64,000 nucleotides of DNA from Coenobita brevimanus (GCA_032717465.1 CM064664.1:1492969-1556968), one strand, 5' to 3'; positions 20,464 through 31,604 are shown, counted from the stretch's first letter. Made by a program: numbers and translations. Notes: generated by a model not told the origin, from the letters alone.

Positions 20464-22598
20464 TACATTGGACTACCTCATCGGATCTGAGTCAGCAGTC
20501 TTTGAGGCTTTTGCATCTGGACGTCTTCTTGCAGCTTTGTCTTGCAGCTTTGTTCCTTGACCTGAAAAAGGCATATGATAGGGCATTGCACCATGGCATT
20601 TTGAATTAACTTCACAGTTTGGGGCTGCATGGTCACCTGCCAGTGTTCCTTTGTGACTTCTAGTTGAACTGCAGGTTTCAGGTCCGAGTATTTTCCTCAC
20701 TATGTCCTACGAGTTCAAGAGGAAGGTGTTCCACAGAGGAGTGTGCTAAGTGTTCCGTTACATGCTGTTGCCATCAATGGCATACTTGATTCCCTGCCAC
20801 AGAGGGTGTCTTCTTCCTTTTATGTGGATGACCTAGTGATATGGTTTTATGGTTCCTAGATGTGTGCTATTGAAAGGAGGATGCAGCTGGTGCTGGAAAG
20901 GATCGCCAGCTGAGCAGACTGGGGAGCATTCCATTTTTCTTCAAGCATGAGTGTAGTAGTGCACTTTTATAGATTAAAGGGGCTGGCTACTGTTACAGTG
21001 CATGGAGAAGACTAAGTTTCTTGGCTTAACGTTTGACTGTCAGGTTACCTGAGTGTTACATTTGAAACTTGTCTAAGTGTCATGTATGCAAACAATGAAT
21101 TTGTTGAAGGTACTGTCTCTATATCTCACACCGCGTGGGGTGCTGGTCAGAGTACACTCTTTCACTTGTATCAAGCCTTAGTGGGATCTAAGCTTGACTA
21201 TGGTTGCGAGGTCTACGTCTCCTGTGCTGTACCACAGCTTAGTGTCCTCACTCCTATGCAACATGGTGTTTTGTGTCCTGCCACTGGTGCTTTCATATCC
21301 TATCGATTCCTAGGTTGTGCAGGCTGATGTTCCTTCCTTTTGTGTACAGAACAAGTCCCTAATCAGTTGTTGCTGGAATCGTGTAAGATATAGTCCAGAG
21401 TCATTCATTGCTGCTTGTGTATCATGGCAGTAATTTTTTCAGTATCATGTTTCTCATCCTCACACTCCACATTCCTTAGGGTACAAGGCCAGGCAAATTA
21501 TGGGGGATTTAGGTCTCTGCATAGCCTGTCTGCCCCACTCGGTTACAAAGAATTGCACCATTGTACCTTCGCGTGGTACAGTTGTGCATGGATTTTTAGG
21601 ACACTAAATCTTCTCTCTCTTCTCTGGTGCTTCATCTGCCATCAGCTATTTTTGGAACATTCCATTCACAGAGGCACCCCTCCCTGAATATAAATATGGT
21701 TCAAAGTGACACACTTATTGTTTCTCATCGTCGCACTCTGCATTGCTTTGTGTACTGGGTCAGGCCGATTATGAGAGATGTAGGTTTCTCTGCAGTGTGT
21801 CTGTCCTGTCCAGCTGAGAAATATCGTCCCATGGTGCCTTCCTAAGGTGCAGGTTTGCATGCATTCTGAAGTTACGAAGTCTTCTGCCTCTTCTTGGGCT
21901 CTCCATCAGCTGTTTAGGAGCATTCGTCAGTTCACAGAGAAACCGCCCTTGTATACACAGATGGTTCAGAGTCAGACACTGGTATCAGGTCTGGGGTGAA
22001 ATTCCCAGATCTTGCAAGGGCAGGAAATTTTCTAAATTCCTCTAATTATACAGTAGAATTTACTTCAGCTCATCCCCTCTCCTTGCCTTTCTGGAGTATG
22101 GCAAGGGTTCATGCCCCTGTCAGTGTGGACGGCAATGAGATGGAAGATCCATTTATAAAATCTGTTTCTTGTCGATGACCCCTGCCAACTACCCCCTTCC
22201 TGCTTCCGATATGAGACCATACTTGAAGTATGTGATTCTTAATTTCTGGCAGAGCCTGTGGGATGCTGTTGATAATAATAAATTAAGGGATGTTTTTCAG
22301 AGGGTGTTAGTACCGAGGGTTCTCCCCTCCATGTCTTAGCGATTGGAAGTGACTGTTGCCCAGTTATGCACTAGGCACTCATGGCTTAGTCATTAGTCCG
22401 TAATGTGTAGTGGGAATCAACCGTATTTTGATTATTGCTTTGTTCCCCTTACTTTCCATCACATGCTAGTCCTATGTCCGAGTCTGGGGGACCTGTGGTG
22501 GAGGTTTCTCCATAGGCATGGCAGGACGGATGGTTCCTTCTCACTGTCCTTCATACTTGGAGAAGCCTCTGGCTATCTGATTGATATTCTTTTCTTAA
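20464..22598 (+). pseudogene. Jockey-like LINE RT palm, thumb and RNase H segment
   Basis: Begins TLDYLIGSESAVFEAFASG in one frame, then LFLDLKKAYDRA (palm), a VPQ(R)SVLS-type motif near 20730, and SFYVDDLVIWF (catalytic YVDD) near 20820. SKLDYGCEVY (thumb) is near 21190. An RNase H start motif VYTDGSESDTGI lies near 21950, a C-terminal HHMLVLCPS motif near 22460, and the end is at GYLIDILFL. Many stops. It contains an old internal tandem duplication (21449-21960). Confidence 0.75.
21449..21960. repeat. 271-bp tandem duplication inside the LINE
   Basis: Unit 1 starts GTTTCTCATCCTCACACTCC at 21449; unit 2 starts GTTTCTCATCGTCGCACTCT at 21720. Similarity runs to the RNase H TDGS site: ATATGGTTCAAAGT in unit 1 against AGATGGTTCAGAGT in unit 2. 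The units are strongly diverged, so the duplication is old. Confidence 0.7.
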
Positions 22599-22783
22599 CC
22601 CACTTGCGCCCAGTGTCCTCAGTATAGGACGGAGGTGGGGCTTTTAAAAATTTAATAAAGAAGGGAACCCCAGGGTAGGGACCTGTGAGCTTCGCGACTA
22701 GGTGCCGATAGGCTGAGGGCAGTAAGCTTAGTACACTGCCACCAAAATCCCTCCCACAGGAACTCTGGGAGCTAATGGGCTAA
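22595..22783. mobile_element. 189-bp TTAA MITE (piggyBac-type), copy 2
   Basis: TTAA at 22595-22598, mutated CTAA at 22780-22783. Ends CCCACTTGCGCCCAG and, inward from the right, CCCATTAGCTCCCAG (12 of 15). Removing it restores the end of the host LINE as CTT AAG GAT GTG AAC, giving FLKDVNFLHLL and a stop. Sister of 12549-12736. Confidence 0.82.
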
Positions 22784-23246
22784 GGATGTGAACTTCTTAC
22801 ACCTTTTATAGTTGATTCATGATTGACTTACTGTGTTGCCATTTTTTTCTTTGTTAGAGGCATCGACTTTAGTAGTTTACACAGGTTTTAAAGTTTATTC
22901 CGCATCACATAATCGAGCTGTTGCAGCGCCACAATATTTATTTCCAATAATTCAGTTTAATTCTCTTGTCGTGTACGGAAAATTTTTATTCATCTCAGGA
23001 TATAATTCTTGGAAGACTTAGAATTAGTGATGTCTCGTTCACTACTAGGGATTTATCCGCAACTGGGTAAAAGTGCTTGGAGGTTGCAAAAACAGAATAT
23101 GTAAGACATCATCCTTGTGAAATAAATAACTTCTTTACTACAATGATATCTTTAGTAATATTGTTATCTGCTGTTATTGTTACTCAGATAAGGAGTAATT
23201 TCGTGTAAAAAAACATTAAGCCAAAAAATTAAATTCTCTTACCCAC
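22784..23246. other. LINE 3' end, then spacer before the IR exon
   Basis: The first about 30 bp are the last codons of the jockey-like LINE and the next about 70 bp probably its 3' UTR. I see nothing in the rest up to the splice donor. Confidence 0.5.
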
Positions 23247-23433
23247 CTGCGATATAATCCTCAGACATTTATCAATCTGAGGTGTGTAGGGGGCATCATG
23301 AGGCACTCCCCAGGCTAACGAAACCTGTAGCAGCTTTTCCTTGCCTAGATACAATGGGGAAGTGCCATCTAGTTTAGCAAAGTTCCGGGATATTATCAGT
23401 TGCAGGTTCAGAGGGGCACCAATATGAGCACTC
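23247..23433 (-). CDS. Ionotropic receptor (IR/iGluR-like), penultimate exon
   Basis: A 187-nt exon: one base finishing a split codon plus 62 codons. The acceptor TTTTATTTTATTTCAG precedes 23433 and the donor GTGGGTAAG follows 23247. It encodes part of the second ligand-binding lobe. YLGKEKLLQVSLAWGVPHDA leads into APYTPQIDKCLRIISQ, which matches the IR/iGluR pattern in which a G(W/L)..(K/H).aPY segment is followed by a helix 'in..i..i.e.Gl..kW'. The next exon supplies AGLYEQW. Upstream exons (pore, first lobe) are not visible to the right in this window. The subfamily cannot be named. Confidence 0.82.
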
Positions 23434-24436
23434 CTGAAATAAAATAAAATAGTAAAATATAACAATTCATCCAGACGCTTTCCCAACCTAGAACATCATG
23501 AGGTAGGACATAAAAGGACAGAATATTCGATACTGGGAGAATTATGAACAGCATGCCCAGTGGAATGGGCCACATAATAATCATTTGTACATCATCCAGT
23601 CCTCAGGAATCCTGGTGCCTCGTCATATGCCAAACTATGTACACGTTTTTGCTCCTTCAGATTCAGCTGCCATATTGCTCTTTTCTGACTGTTAATATTA
23701 AAAGGTAAAAAAAAAAAACTATAAAAGCATATTCAGTTTTAATAAACAACTCCATACCCTTCACGTAGATGAACCACACCTGTGAGTAAGGACATAAATA
23801 AATGCTGATTAGGCTCAAACCAGGAAATGTTTATTCAGCTGAGAGAAATATGGACTATGAAAGGATTAAACAACTGCTGTACAATATCTCACTTTTCTTT
23901 TTAAATTCTTCCTTTTCAAAGTCTCTCGTAATTTCTTTACTTGAAGAACGCATTTCCTATTTAGTTCTGCTTAAAGTCAGATAACTGTATTCATCCTGAT
24001 TAGGAGGGATTATTGAAACTTGTATCTGACATTTCATCCTAAATATAATCGTGTGGGGATAGTAGGATGATAACATAATATATACAGTGAACAGATGTAC
24101 CATGAAAATTACATGAACTGCGGTGATTTAGTTCACATTTTTTTAGTTTAGAAGTTCCCATTCCTACACCACCGAATATTTTAGTGCAAAGGAAAAAAAT
24201 CCATTATAAATGCACTGCATTTTCTCTCTGTAATGGCAGACAGTACTCTAAGTTCACTCTGATTGACATGTAACATCTGTAGTTCATATAGCAGGGACCA
24301 CTGTTCAACTAGGCGCTGTGGCCTGAATTATCGTTGGCTATGAAAGCTCCTTAACATCTCGTAACTGATTAATTATGCGTATTATACCATACTGTTATAC
24401 GATGTCATACAAATCCTTTAAACATCATTGTGCTCT
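23434..24436. other. Unassigned stretch, part of the next IR intron
   Basis: No further IR exon or repeat recognised between the exon and the Gypsy LTR. A polypyrimidine tract and acceptor occupy the first bases. Confidence 0.5.
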
Positions 24437-24956
24437 TGTCAGGACACTAAGATATAACACACTATATAATAGCTAGTGTCATAAGCTGCTAATATGTAAT
24501 ATAGAGGTTTGAAAAAAGTCGTGCCTAAATTCGAAAGCTGGAGGAAACAGCAGTGGAGATTCTAGCTATGGAATGTTGCACACAGCACATCAACGTCATG
24601 CAAAGCCGCACCACAAACCTGATGGAAATTATCACACGTACCCACAGACATGACCCAACCAGTCATATACAGGGGAAACTGGAGAGTCAGGGCAGTAGGG
24701 GTTGGGTCGTGATACGAAACAGGAGAGGCACGGTGGAAAAGGCAGGAGTAAAGGGCATGGAGTTAGCTAGCATAAACCGCCCTCACCTTAGTACTGCTCT
24801 TGTTAAGATAACTCCATCTTGAGAATAAAACTGCAATCAAACCCCAGACTTACTTTTATCATTCTCCTCCCATCCACGACAAGACTAACTTGAAAATTCT
24901 CTCCTCTTACAACCCTATAATCTAACATTTTTGGAAATGCCTCGGCTACGGGTACA
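24437..24956 (+). mobile_element. Gypsy LTR (family A)
   Basis: Starts TGTCAGGACACTAAGATATA, like the family B LTR at 49484 (TGTCAGGACTCTTCAATATC). The polyadenylation-like block AATAAAACTGCAATCAA near 24825 aligns with AATAAAACTACAATCAA of LTR B. It probably ends at ..GGTACA, about eight bases before a primer binding site. Confidence 0.7.
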
Positions 24957-24963
24957 AGATTTT

Positions 24964-24981
24964 TGGTGGCAGCAATCCTAC
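24964..24981 (+). promoter_or_regulatory. Primer binding site-like motif after LTR A
   Basis: TGGTGGCAGCAATCCTACG begins just past the LTR. The first ten bases are identical to the motif TGGTGGCAGCGGTGGGAT at 58328. A TGG start complementary to a tRNA CCA end is the expected form. The tRNA is not identified. Confidence 0.6.
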
Positions 24982-25794
24982 GAACCTCGACTATAATTCT
25001 ATAGTTGAGTCTACATTAACATGATAGAAAAATAGAACAGCGAAAGGTTCGAACCGAACGACGCCTCAACTTTATACTGACGATCTAAAATTACAACCAA
25101 CCCCTCTATCTCTCTATGTCTATCTACGAGTACGGTACATAAATTGACACAGGGGCAGGTGGAGAAAATTAGCCAACTACCCTGAACTGCAGCAACGATA
25201 TACAACAGCAGTAAATGAAGCCTATTAATGTCTCGACCAGCAATCAATGAACAACTCGAAAATCAATGTTAGTCAAAAGATATTACGAGCATATGTGGAC
25301 ACTGTGATCCTGCACCCTCTAACGAGTGAGTGAATATACTTTTACTCTATTTCTTCCATAGGGCTTCAATGTACAATCCTTTATTGCTTATAACATCACA
25401 AATGAATAACACCATTATCCTGTAGTGATTTATTGCTAATACAAAGGTGAGAGAGAAATACTTTGCACAAAGATATATAAAACGTGCTTTATAATTACAA
25501 CTAGAATGATGATATTTACAACAATCAAACCAAGTAACAATTAAGATAGGGTTATTGATGATAACAGGGTTACAAGAAAAAAATAAGCAAACAGGCAGTG
25601 AGTAGACCTTACGAACTGAGTTTCCACACACAACAGACTCCGATCACCCACTACAAACTATTTTACTCTTTATTTATTAACACATTTTACTCGTTCTAGT
25701 AGTTTAACAATACCACTTCATTTACATGGAAATTAACGTACATTTACTAAGTACTAGTACCAACAGTAACAATTATATATATATATAAATATAA

Positions 25795-25831
<37 letters not shown>

Positions 25832-25862
25832 TTTATATGTATATATATAATAATATATACAT

Positions 25863-25893
<31 letters not shown>

Positions 25894-25944
25894 TATATAG
25901 ATAGATATAGATATATATACAGATATATATATATATATATATAC

Positions 25945-25985
<41 letters not shown>

Positions 25986-26006
25986 TATATATATATATAT
26001 ATATAC

Positions 26007-26072
<66 letters not shown>

Positions 26073-26095
26073 TGCCATACACAGACATACACGCG
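24982..26095 (+). mobile_element. Gypsy family A leader, truncated
   Basis: Non-coding leader. The segment at about 25320 (AGTGAATATACTTTTACT) and the one at about 25770 (CAGTAACAATTAT before TA repeats) match the family B leader at about 51597 and 51735. No gag follows; the Tc1-like transposon begins at 26098. Confidence 0.55.
25773..26068. repeat. Compound (TA)n(GATA)n microsatellite
   Basis: About 295 bp of TA repeats with a GATA run at 25863-25892 and several CAGA breaks. The frames that read Tyr-Ile repeats are not genes. Confidence 0.95.
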
Positions 26096-26097
26096 TA

Positions 26098-27846
26098 CAG
26101 TTGGTCAAGAAGAAAGTGCAACCAAATATGTTTAGTGTGTGGCGATATCTGGCAGCAGCTTCGTAGTAAACACTCGTATTTTTTCAATGGATCACTCAGA
26201 ATCTACAACCTTTGTAAGGATGCACGTGATTGGCTGAAGCGTTCAGTATCGGAACAAATGTTCTGTCCCTTATTTATTACTGAATAATAACTGTGGCAAG
26301 ATGTAATGTATACAGATGATGTCTATACACAGATGATGTCTATGTACTAAATAAGCAAGCTGTAATTACAGTTATAGTAGGAATAACACGTAGCAATGAG
26401 TACCGATTAACTTATGGTATTGTGTTCGCAATAAGAAAGGTGTTTCAGGGGTTAGTTTCGAATGATTTTGACCTTTGAAGCAGCGGAACCTGGCCGAGGC
26501 ACATTGTCTAACTGGTGTCGGTATCTATCGAGATGCAAAGTTTCCTTACGAAATGGGCTAATATGAGACGTTAGATAATTACACACGCTCTGAAAATTAG
26601 TGTACTATATAAGCGATATAAGATTGGCCATTCCAGTTCAACATCACTAGCAATGCATATTTTGTAAACCGTTTATGCAAGTCTTATAATATTCCCTCAG
26701 TACTATGTCATTTATAATTACTTCATTTTGGTTACAGAAACTTAAATTTAAATATGAGAGAATAATTGCGTGCTCAGCTAAAGGACCTACCTTAACTATT
26801 CCCCCTAGTATCATGATTCATAACCGAATACTTGATGCAGTTTAACTACTTCATTGTAAAGTGATACTGACAGCAGCGGGTGTCCACACTATGAATATGG
26901 TAGCACGCTACTTGTAGTACTCCACCTGTGAGTAGGGGTCTCAACCTCGGATAAATTACCCCCAGCACAGTCATTGCAGTCATTCTGCATTTAAACACAT
27001 TTATCGTTATATTTACGCTAGGTCCATTGCCTGCATAAATGGATGTATTGTCTGTGTACTGTATAGTATGGCCAACAATCCAAACGTATTTGGAATATAA
27101 AAAACAGCTTAGGTAGGCTGCACTGCTCTAGTAAGTCAACCAGGGATCAAGCTCGCTACCCTAAACCCGCAGCCGTTCACCCTTCCTCATTTCCCCATGC
27201 CAGTGCACCTCGCCGCATCACCAGCAGTTCGACAACAGATATAACCTGAGCACCTTGCACATTGTGATGTTCGTGTAGAAACTATAAACACCTATTAAAT
27301 GTTTGGATTTCGATATGATTCAGTGTTATTTGGTTTAATTTCATAGGATGTCTACTATGAGGAGATTGCTCCAGTCGAATTGGAGGGGCCGAAAAACCAT
27401 GCTCGGCATACCTCTTCACACCACACGTTGTTCCCATGAATCCTTCCTCCCTTCTCATCTCACTATGGTATGGAAAGGAGGGATACCTTTAACAATTATA
27501 TATCCTCAAGCCTGTCATTGCACCCATATGTATTGCTGCTGGGCATCAGTGTTGTTTTATTTTATTTTATTTTTGTCAACCATCACTTATTTCCATGTAG
27601 TTCACGATACAGTAGCTATTTTATGAAAAGGAGGGTGGGAATATCTAGGTAAGAAAACTGTGAAAGTCGAAGTAGAGACGACGGAAATTTTTGGCATTTA
27701 ACCTTACATTATACCGACACACATTTACTGCGTACTGTTAATTATACGAGGCTAGCTAAACTGATATCGTCAGATAGGAGTTTGTGCTTAGTAATACTGT
27801 GACCGAGAATATCTGAGAGCTATATCAGACACTAACACGTTCACCA
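26098..27846 (+). repeat. Left long terminal inverted repeat
   Basis: About 1,749 bp, ending inward at ..ACACGTTCACCA. Pairs with 29854-31604. It contains no convincing gene; small open frames are shared by both arms in opposite directions. Confidence 0.88.
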
Positions 27847-28773
27847 GTAACGATTGGACTATATTCAAATATGTGAGATGATAAACTACGGAAACTGAAA
27901 GTGCTTTAATATAAGTTCATAATCACAGTAGTTGGCATCATAGCACACAGGAAGAGTCTAGCGGCAGCAGAATGGTTTCGTATAATGGTCTAAACAGTGA
28001 AAGGCAAGTATTTTACTATGTATCAAAACCAATGAATATAATCCAATCTGTATTGTGTGAGTCAGTAATACTGATTAATGAAAGTAATCAATTCAATTAT
28101 CATAAATATGTTAGTGTGGAACAGATAGGGAAGTTGAATCAATAGATGAGATAATAAGAGCGTGCTGCCATGAAGTGTCATGCATTGCCTCACATCATAA
28201 AATTACGTGATCAGGGATCCACAGCTCTCACCCACATCGTCACAGCGCGTCATGGCAGCAAATAGAGAACAACGTCAAGGTGACAAAAATCCCATGCGAG
28301 GGAGGATAGTGGGAATGAGAGAGAGTGGCCTATCAACCTGCAATATAGCAGAGGAAATTGGCATTCACCACACCACTGTATATCGCTGGCTCAAGAGGTG
28401 GGAGGCGGAAGGCAACCTGAGAGATCACCCTAAACCTGGACGTGCGAGAAAAACCACGGCTGAAAAGGAGCAGCGTATGCGAGTATATTGAAACCCATCC
28501 ATTCAGCAACGCGGTGGCAGCTAGAGAACAGCTGCAGCTGGATGTGTCTGCGGAGACTATACGGCAGAGGATGAAGGAAATGGGCTATCGCCACCGAACG
28601 CTAGCGATCAAACCCAGGTTAACGGACCATCATCGGGAATTTCGGCTCCAGTTTGCCCAGAGTTATGTGGTGGAAGACTTGGACCACGGGAGGAGAGTAG
28701 TTTTCTCTGATGAGAAAACATTCAGCTCCACATCGCATGGGAAACTTCATTGCTGAAGGAGAGACAATACGAG

Positions 28774-28774
28774 G

Positions 28775-28850
<76 letters not shown>

Positions 28851-28938
28851 TGTATGTATGTATACATACATTAGAAGTGTGAACATACGAAATAAAAACC
28901 AAAACATGTCTTTATACATTATATAACATGACTTTTAG
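28774..28938 (+). other. 165-bp GT-AG intron-like insertion in the transposase
   Basis: Starts GTAATTATATA and ends CATGACTTTTAG. Splicing joins AATACGAG to GTATGATGAG, giving NTRYDEN in frame and a smooth Tc1 alignment. Most of it is (TA)n and a T run. The copy at 34626-35150 reads through this position. Confidence 0.6.
28779..28851. repeat. (TA)n and T tract
   Basis: About 53 bp of TA followed by about 20 T, inside the intron-like segment. Confidence 0.95.
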
Positions 28939-29853
28939 GTATGATGAGAACATCTACCATGTAGCTCGCAGCGGTCATGTCACTTGCAGCGTGTGAGGAT
29001 GGATTTTCCTGCAGGGGGTTGGACAGGTCACACAGAGGATAGGTTCACTCCAGGCAAGTATTCGGAGATCGTTGAGGAGGTGATGATGCCCCCTGTCCGC
29101 TCCTACGCCCTCCCATATCCAGATACCATTATCTTCATACAGGCTAACAGCCCTGTTCACACAGCTAGGGTAGTGAAACGGTGGTTTGACGAACAGCGCC
29201 ACCTTGATCTACTCTGGCCTAGCAACAGCCCTGACCTGAACCCTATAGAAAACGTGCGGGCTAACATTGTGAATACGTGGGAGCCAGCACAGGAAAGAAC
29301 GCCAGAGCAACTCATGCAACACATGACACCGGAGTGGCTAGTCTTCAGAGGGAAACAGACTCTCATTCACAACCACGTGGCTTCCGTCCCAGAGCGCCTC
29401 CACAGTGTAATCGTGAAGACTGGTGGTTGGACAGAGTACTGAACTGTCCAGTAATATTGCTTCTTTTGGAACACTTCCTTGTCATACCTTTTATGGAGCA
29501 CATTTAATAACTCTCATGGATGTTGATATTTCAGTTTCCCTACTAATGTTAGTAAGTAAAACTTAAATGTATTTATTTACAGTGGGGTAATATGTAGAGG
29601 GTGGAAATATAAAACTTGTGCATTAAAGGTATGAAGAGAATGTGTATTAAAAAAATAAATGTAAAGCAGTGGTTTGATTTTTGAGCGCATGGCTACACTG
29701 TGAATTACGAGAACGTGTTGGAGCCCCGATACACACTTCTCTGTGATTAATATTATCTTAGAGTATCACTGATCAGAGGAAAATACAGAATTAACCTTTA
29801 GTGTTCCTAATGAACATGTAGGTATATTACTCATTAGCAACTTTTATACATCT

Positions 29854-31604
29854 TGGTGAACGTGTTAGTGTCTGATATAGCTCACAGATATTCTCGGTCA
29901 CAGTATTACTAAGCACAAACTCCTATCTGACGATATCAGTTTAGCTAGCCTCGTATAATTAACAGTACGCAGCAAATGTGTGTCAGTATAATGTAAGGTT
30001 AAATGCCGAAAATTTCCGTCGTCTCTACTTCGACTTTCTCAGTTTTCTTACACCTAGATATTCCTACCCTCCTTTTCATAAAATAACTACTGTATCGTGA
30101 ACTACATAGAAATAAGTGATGGTTGACAAAAATAAAATAAAATAAAACAACACTGATGCCCGGCTGCAATACATATGGGTGCAATGACAGGCATGATGAT
30201 ATATAATTGTTAAAGGTATCCCTTATTTCCATACCATAGTGAGATGAGAAGGGAGGAAGGATTCATGGGAACAACGTGTGGTGTGAAGAGGTATGCCGAG
30301 CATGGTTTTTCGGCCCCTCCAATTCGACTGGAGCAATCTCCTCATATTAGACATCCTATGAAATTAAAGCAAACAACACTGAATTATATCGAAATCCAAA
30401 CATTTAATAGGTGTTTATAGTTTCTACACGAACATCACAGCATGCAAGGTGCTCAGGTTATATCTGTTGTCGAATTGATGGTGATGCGGCGAGGTGCACT
30501 GACATGGGGAAATGAGGAAGTGTGAACGGCTGCGTGTTTAGGGTAGCGAGCTTGATCCCTGGTTGACCTATTAGAGCATTGCAGCCTACCTAAGCTGTTT
30601 TTTATATTCCAAATACGTTTGGATCGTTGGCCATACTATACAGTACACAAACAATACATCCATTTCTGTAGGCAATGGACCTAACGTAAATATAACGATA
30701 AATGTGTTTAAATGCAGAATGACTGCAATGACTGCGCTGGGGGTAATTTATCCGAGGTTGAGACCCCTACTGACAGGTGGAGTACTACAAGTAGCGTGCT
30801 GCCAGATTCATAGTGTGGACACTCGCTGCTGTCAGTATCACTTTGCAATGAAGAAGTTAAACTGCATCAAGTATTCGGTTATGAATCATGATACTAGGGG
30901 GAATAGTTAAGGTAGGTCCTTTAGCTGAGCACGCAATTATTCTCTCATATTTAAATTTAAGTTTCTGTAACCAAAATGAAGTAATTATAAATGACATAGT
31001 ACTGAGGGAATATTATAAGACTTGCATAAACGGTTTACAAAATATGCATTGCTAGTGATGTTGAACTGGAATGGCCAGTCTTATATCACATATATATTAC
31101 ACTAATTTTCAGAGCGTGTGTAATTATCTAACGTCTCTTATTAGCCCATTTCGTAAGGAAACTTTGCATCTCGATAGATACCGACACCAGTTAGACAATG
31201 TGCCTCGGCCAGGTTCCGCCGCTTCAAAGGTCAAAATCATTCGAAACTAACCCCTGAAACACCTCTCTCAATGCGAACACAATACCATAAGTTAATCGGT
31301 ACTCATTGCTACGTGTTATTCCTACTATAACTGTAATTACAGCTTGCTTATTTAGTACATAGACATCATCTGTGTATAGACATCATCTGTATACATTACA
31401 TCTTGCCACATAGTTATTATTCAGTAATAAATAAAGGACAGAACATTTGTTCCGATACTGAACGCTTCAGCCAATCACGTGCATCCTACAAAGGTTGTAG
31501 ATTCTGAGTGATCCATTGAAAAAATACGAGTGTTTACTACGAAGCAGCTGCCAGATATCGCCACACACCAGCATATTTGGTTGCACTTTCTTCTTGGCCA
31601 ACTG
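29854..31604 (-). repeat. Right long terminal inverted repeat
   Basis: About 1,751 bp, complement of 26098-27846. Confidence 0.88.

Larger units (their letters stand above)
12737..22880 (+). mobile_element. Jockey-like LINE, split into four pieces by insertions
   Basis: One LINE read on the plus strand across four segments: 12737-13998 (endonuclease, linker), 14711-15129 (RT fingers), 20464-22598 (RT palm, thumb, RNase H, C-terminus) and 22784-22880 (last codons, 3' UTR). Order is collinear, and reading frames join exactly when the inserts are removed. All segments carry stops or shifts. The clade name jockey-like rests on the endonuclease and RT patterns; the RNase H domain is also consistent with I-type elements. 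Confidence 0.8.
1987..23246 (-). other. 21.3 kb intron of the IR gene, filled with transposons
   Basis: Donor GTGGGTAAG directly follows the exon ending at 23247 and the acceptor TTTCAG lies at 1992-1987. Both flanking codons are complete (phase 0). The junction peptide, RIISQ followed by AGLYEQW, matches the conserved IR spacing at this point. Nearly all of the intron is transposon: a SINE, a THAP-bearing unit, a CR1-like LINE, two RTE-like LINE copies, a jockey-like LINE, a pogo-like transposon carrying a further LINE, and three TTAA elements. Confidence 0.75.
28252..29442 (+). pseudogene. Tc1-like transposase with intron, inactivated
   Basis: Exon 1 (28252-28773): N-terminal helix-turn-helix (GLSTCNIAEEIGIHHTTVYR), a basic GRARK hook, a frameshift near 28480, then ETIRQRMKEMGYRHRT and VVFSDEKTF with the first catalytic Asp. 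A TGA replaces the expected Trp after GKLHC. Exon 2 (28939-29442): ENIYHVARSGHVTC, FIQANSPVHTARVV, where the second catalytic Asp is Ala (the copy at 34626 has HDNCPMHTAR), and NPIENV with the final Glu. It ends GGWTEY stop. Known role: cut-and-paste DDE transposase. Frameshift, stop and lost Asp all make it inactive. Confidence 0.85.
26098..31604 (+). mobile_element. Tc1-like transposon with about 1.75 kb terminal inverted repeats
   Basis: Outer ends are CAGTTGGTCAAGAAGAAAGT at 26098 and its near-perfect complement ending ..CCAACTG at 31604, each next to TA (26096-26097, 31605-31606). The arms run 26098-27846 and 29854-31604 and are highly similar with small differences throughout. The 2.0 kb centre carries a broken Tc1-type transposase in plus orientation. 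Tc1/mariner elements usually have far shorter repeats, so the arms dominate this 5.5 kb element. It sits just right of the TA-rich end of the Gypsy leader. Confidence 0.88.

Noticed and set aside
25040..25070. GGTTCGAACC resembling a tRNA T-arm
   Set aside because: No acceptor, D-arm or anticodon arm in the flanks; lies in a Gypsy leader.
25747..26187. Tyr-Ile repeat frames up to 146 codons, and similar ones near 42117, 43086, 46600 and 52182
   Set aside because: Products of (TA)n, (GATA)n and (GA)n microsatellites.
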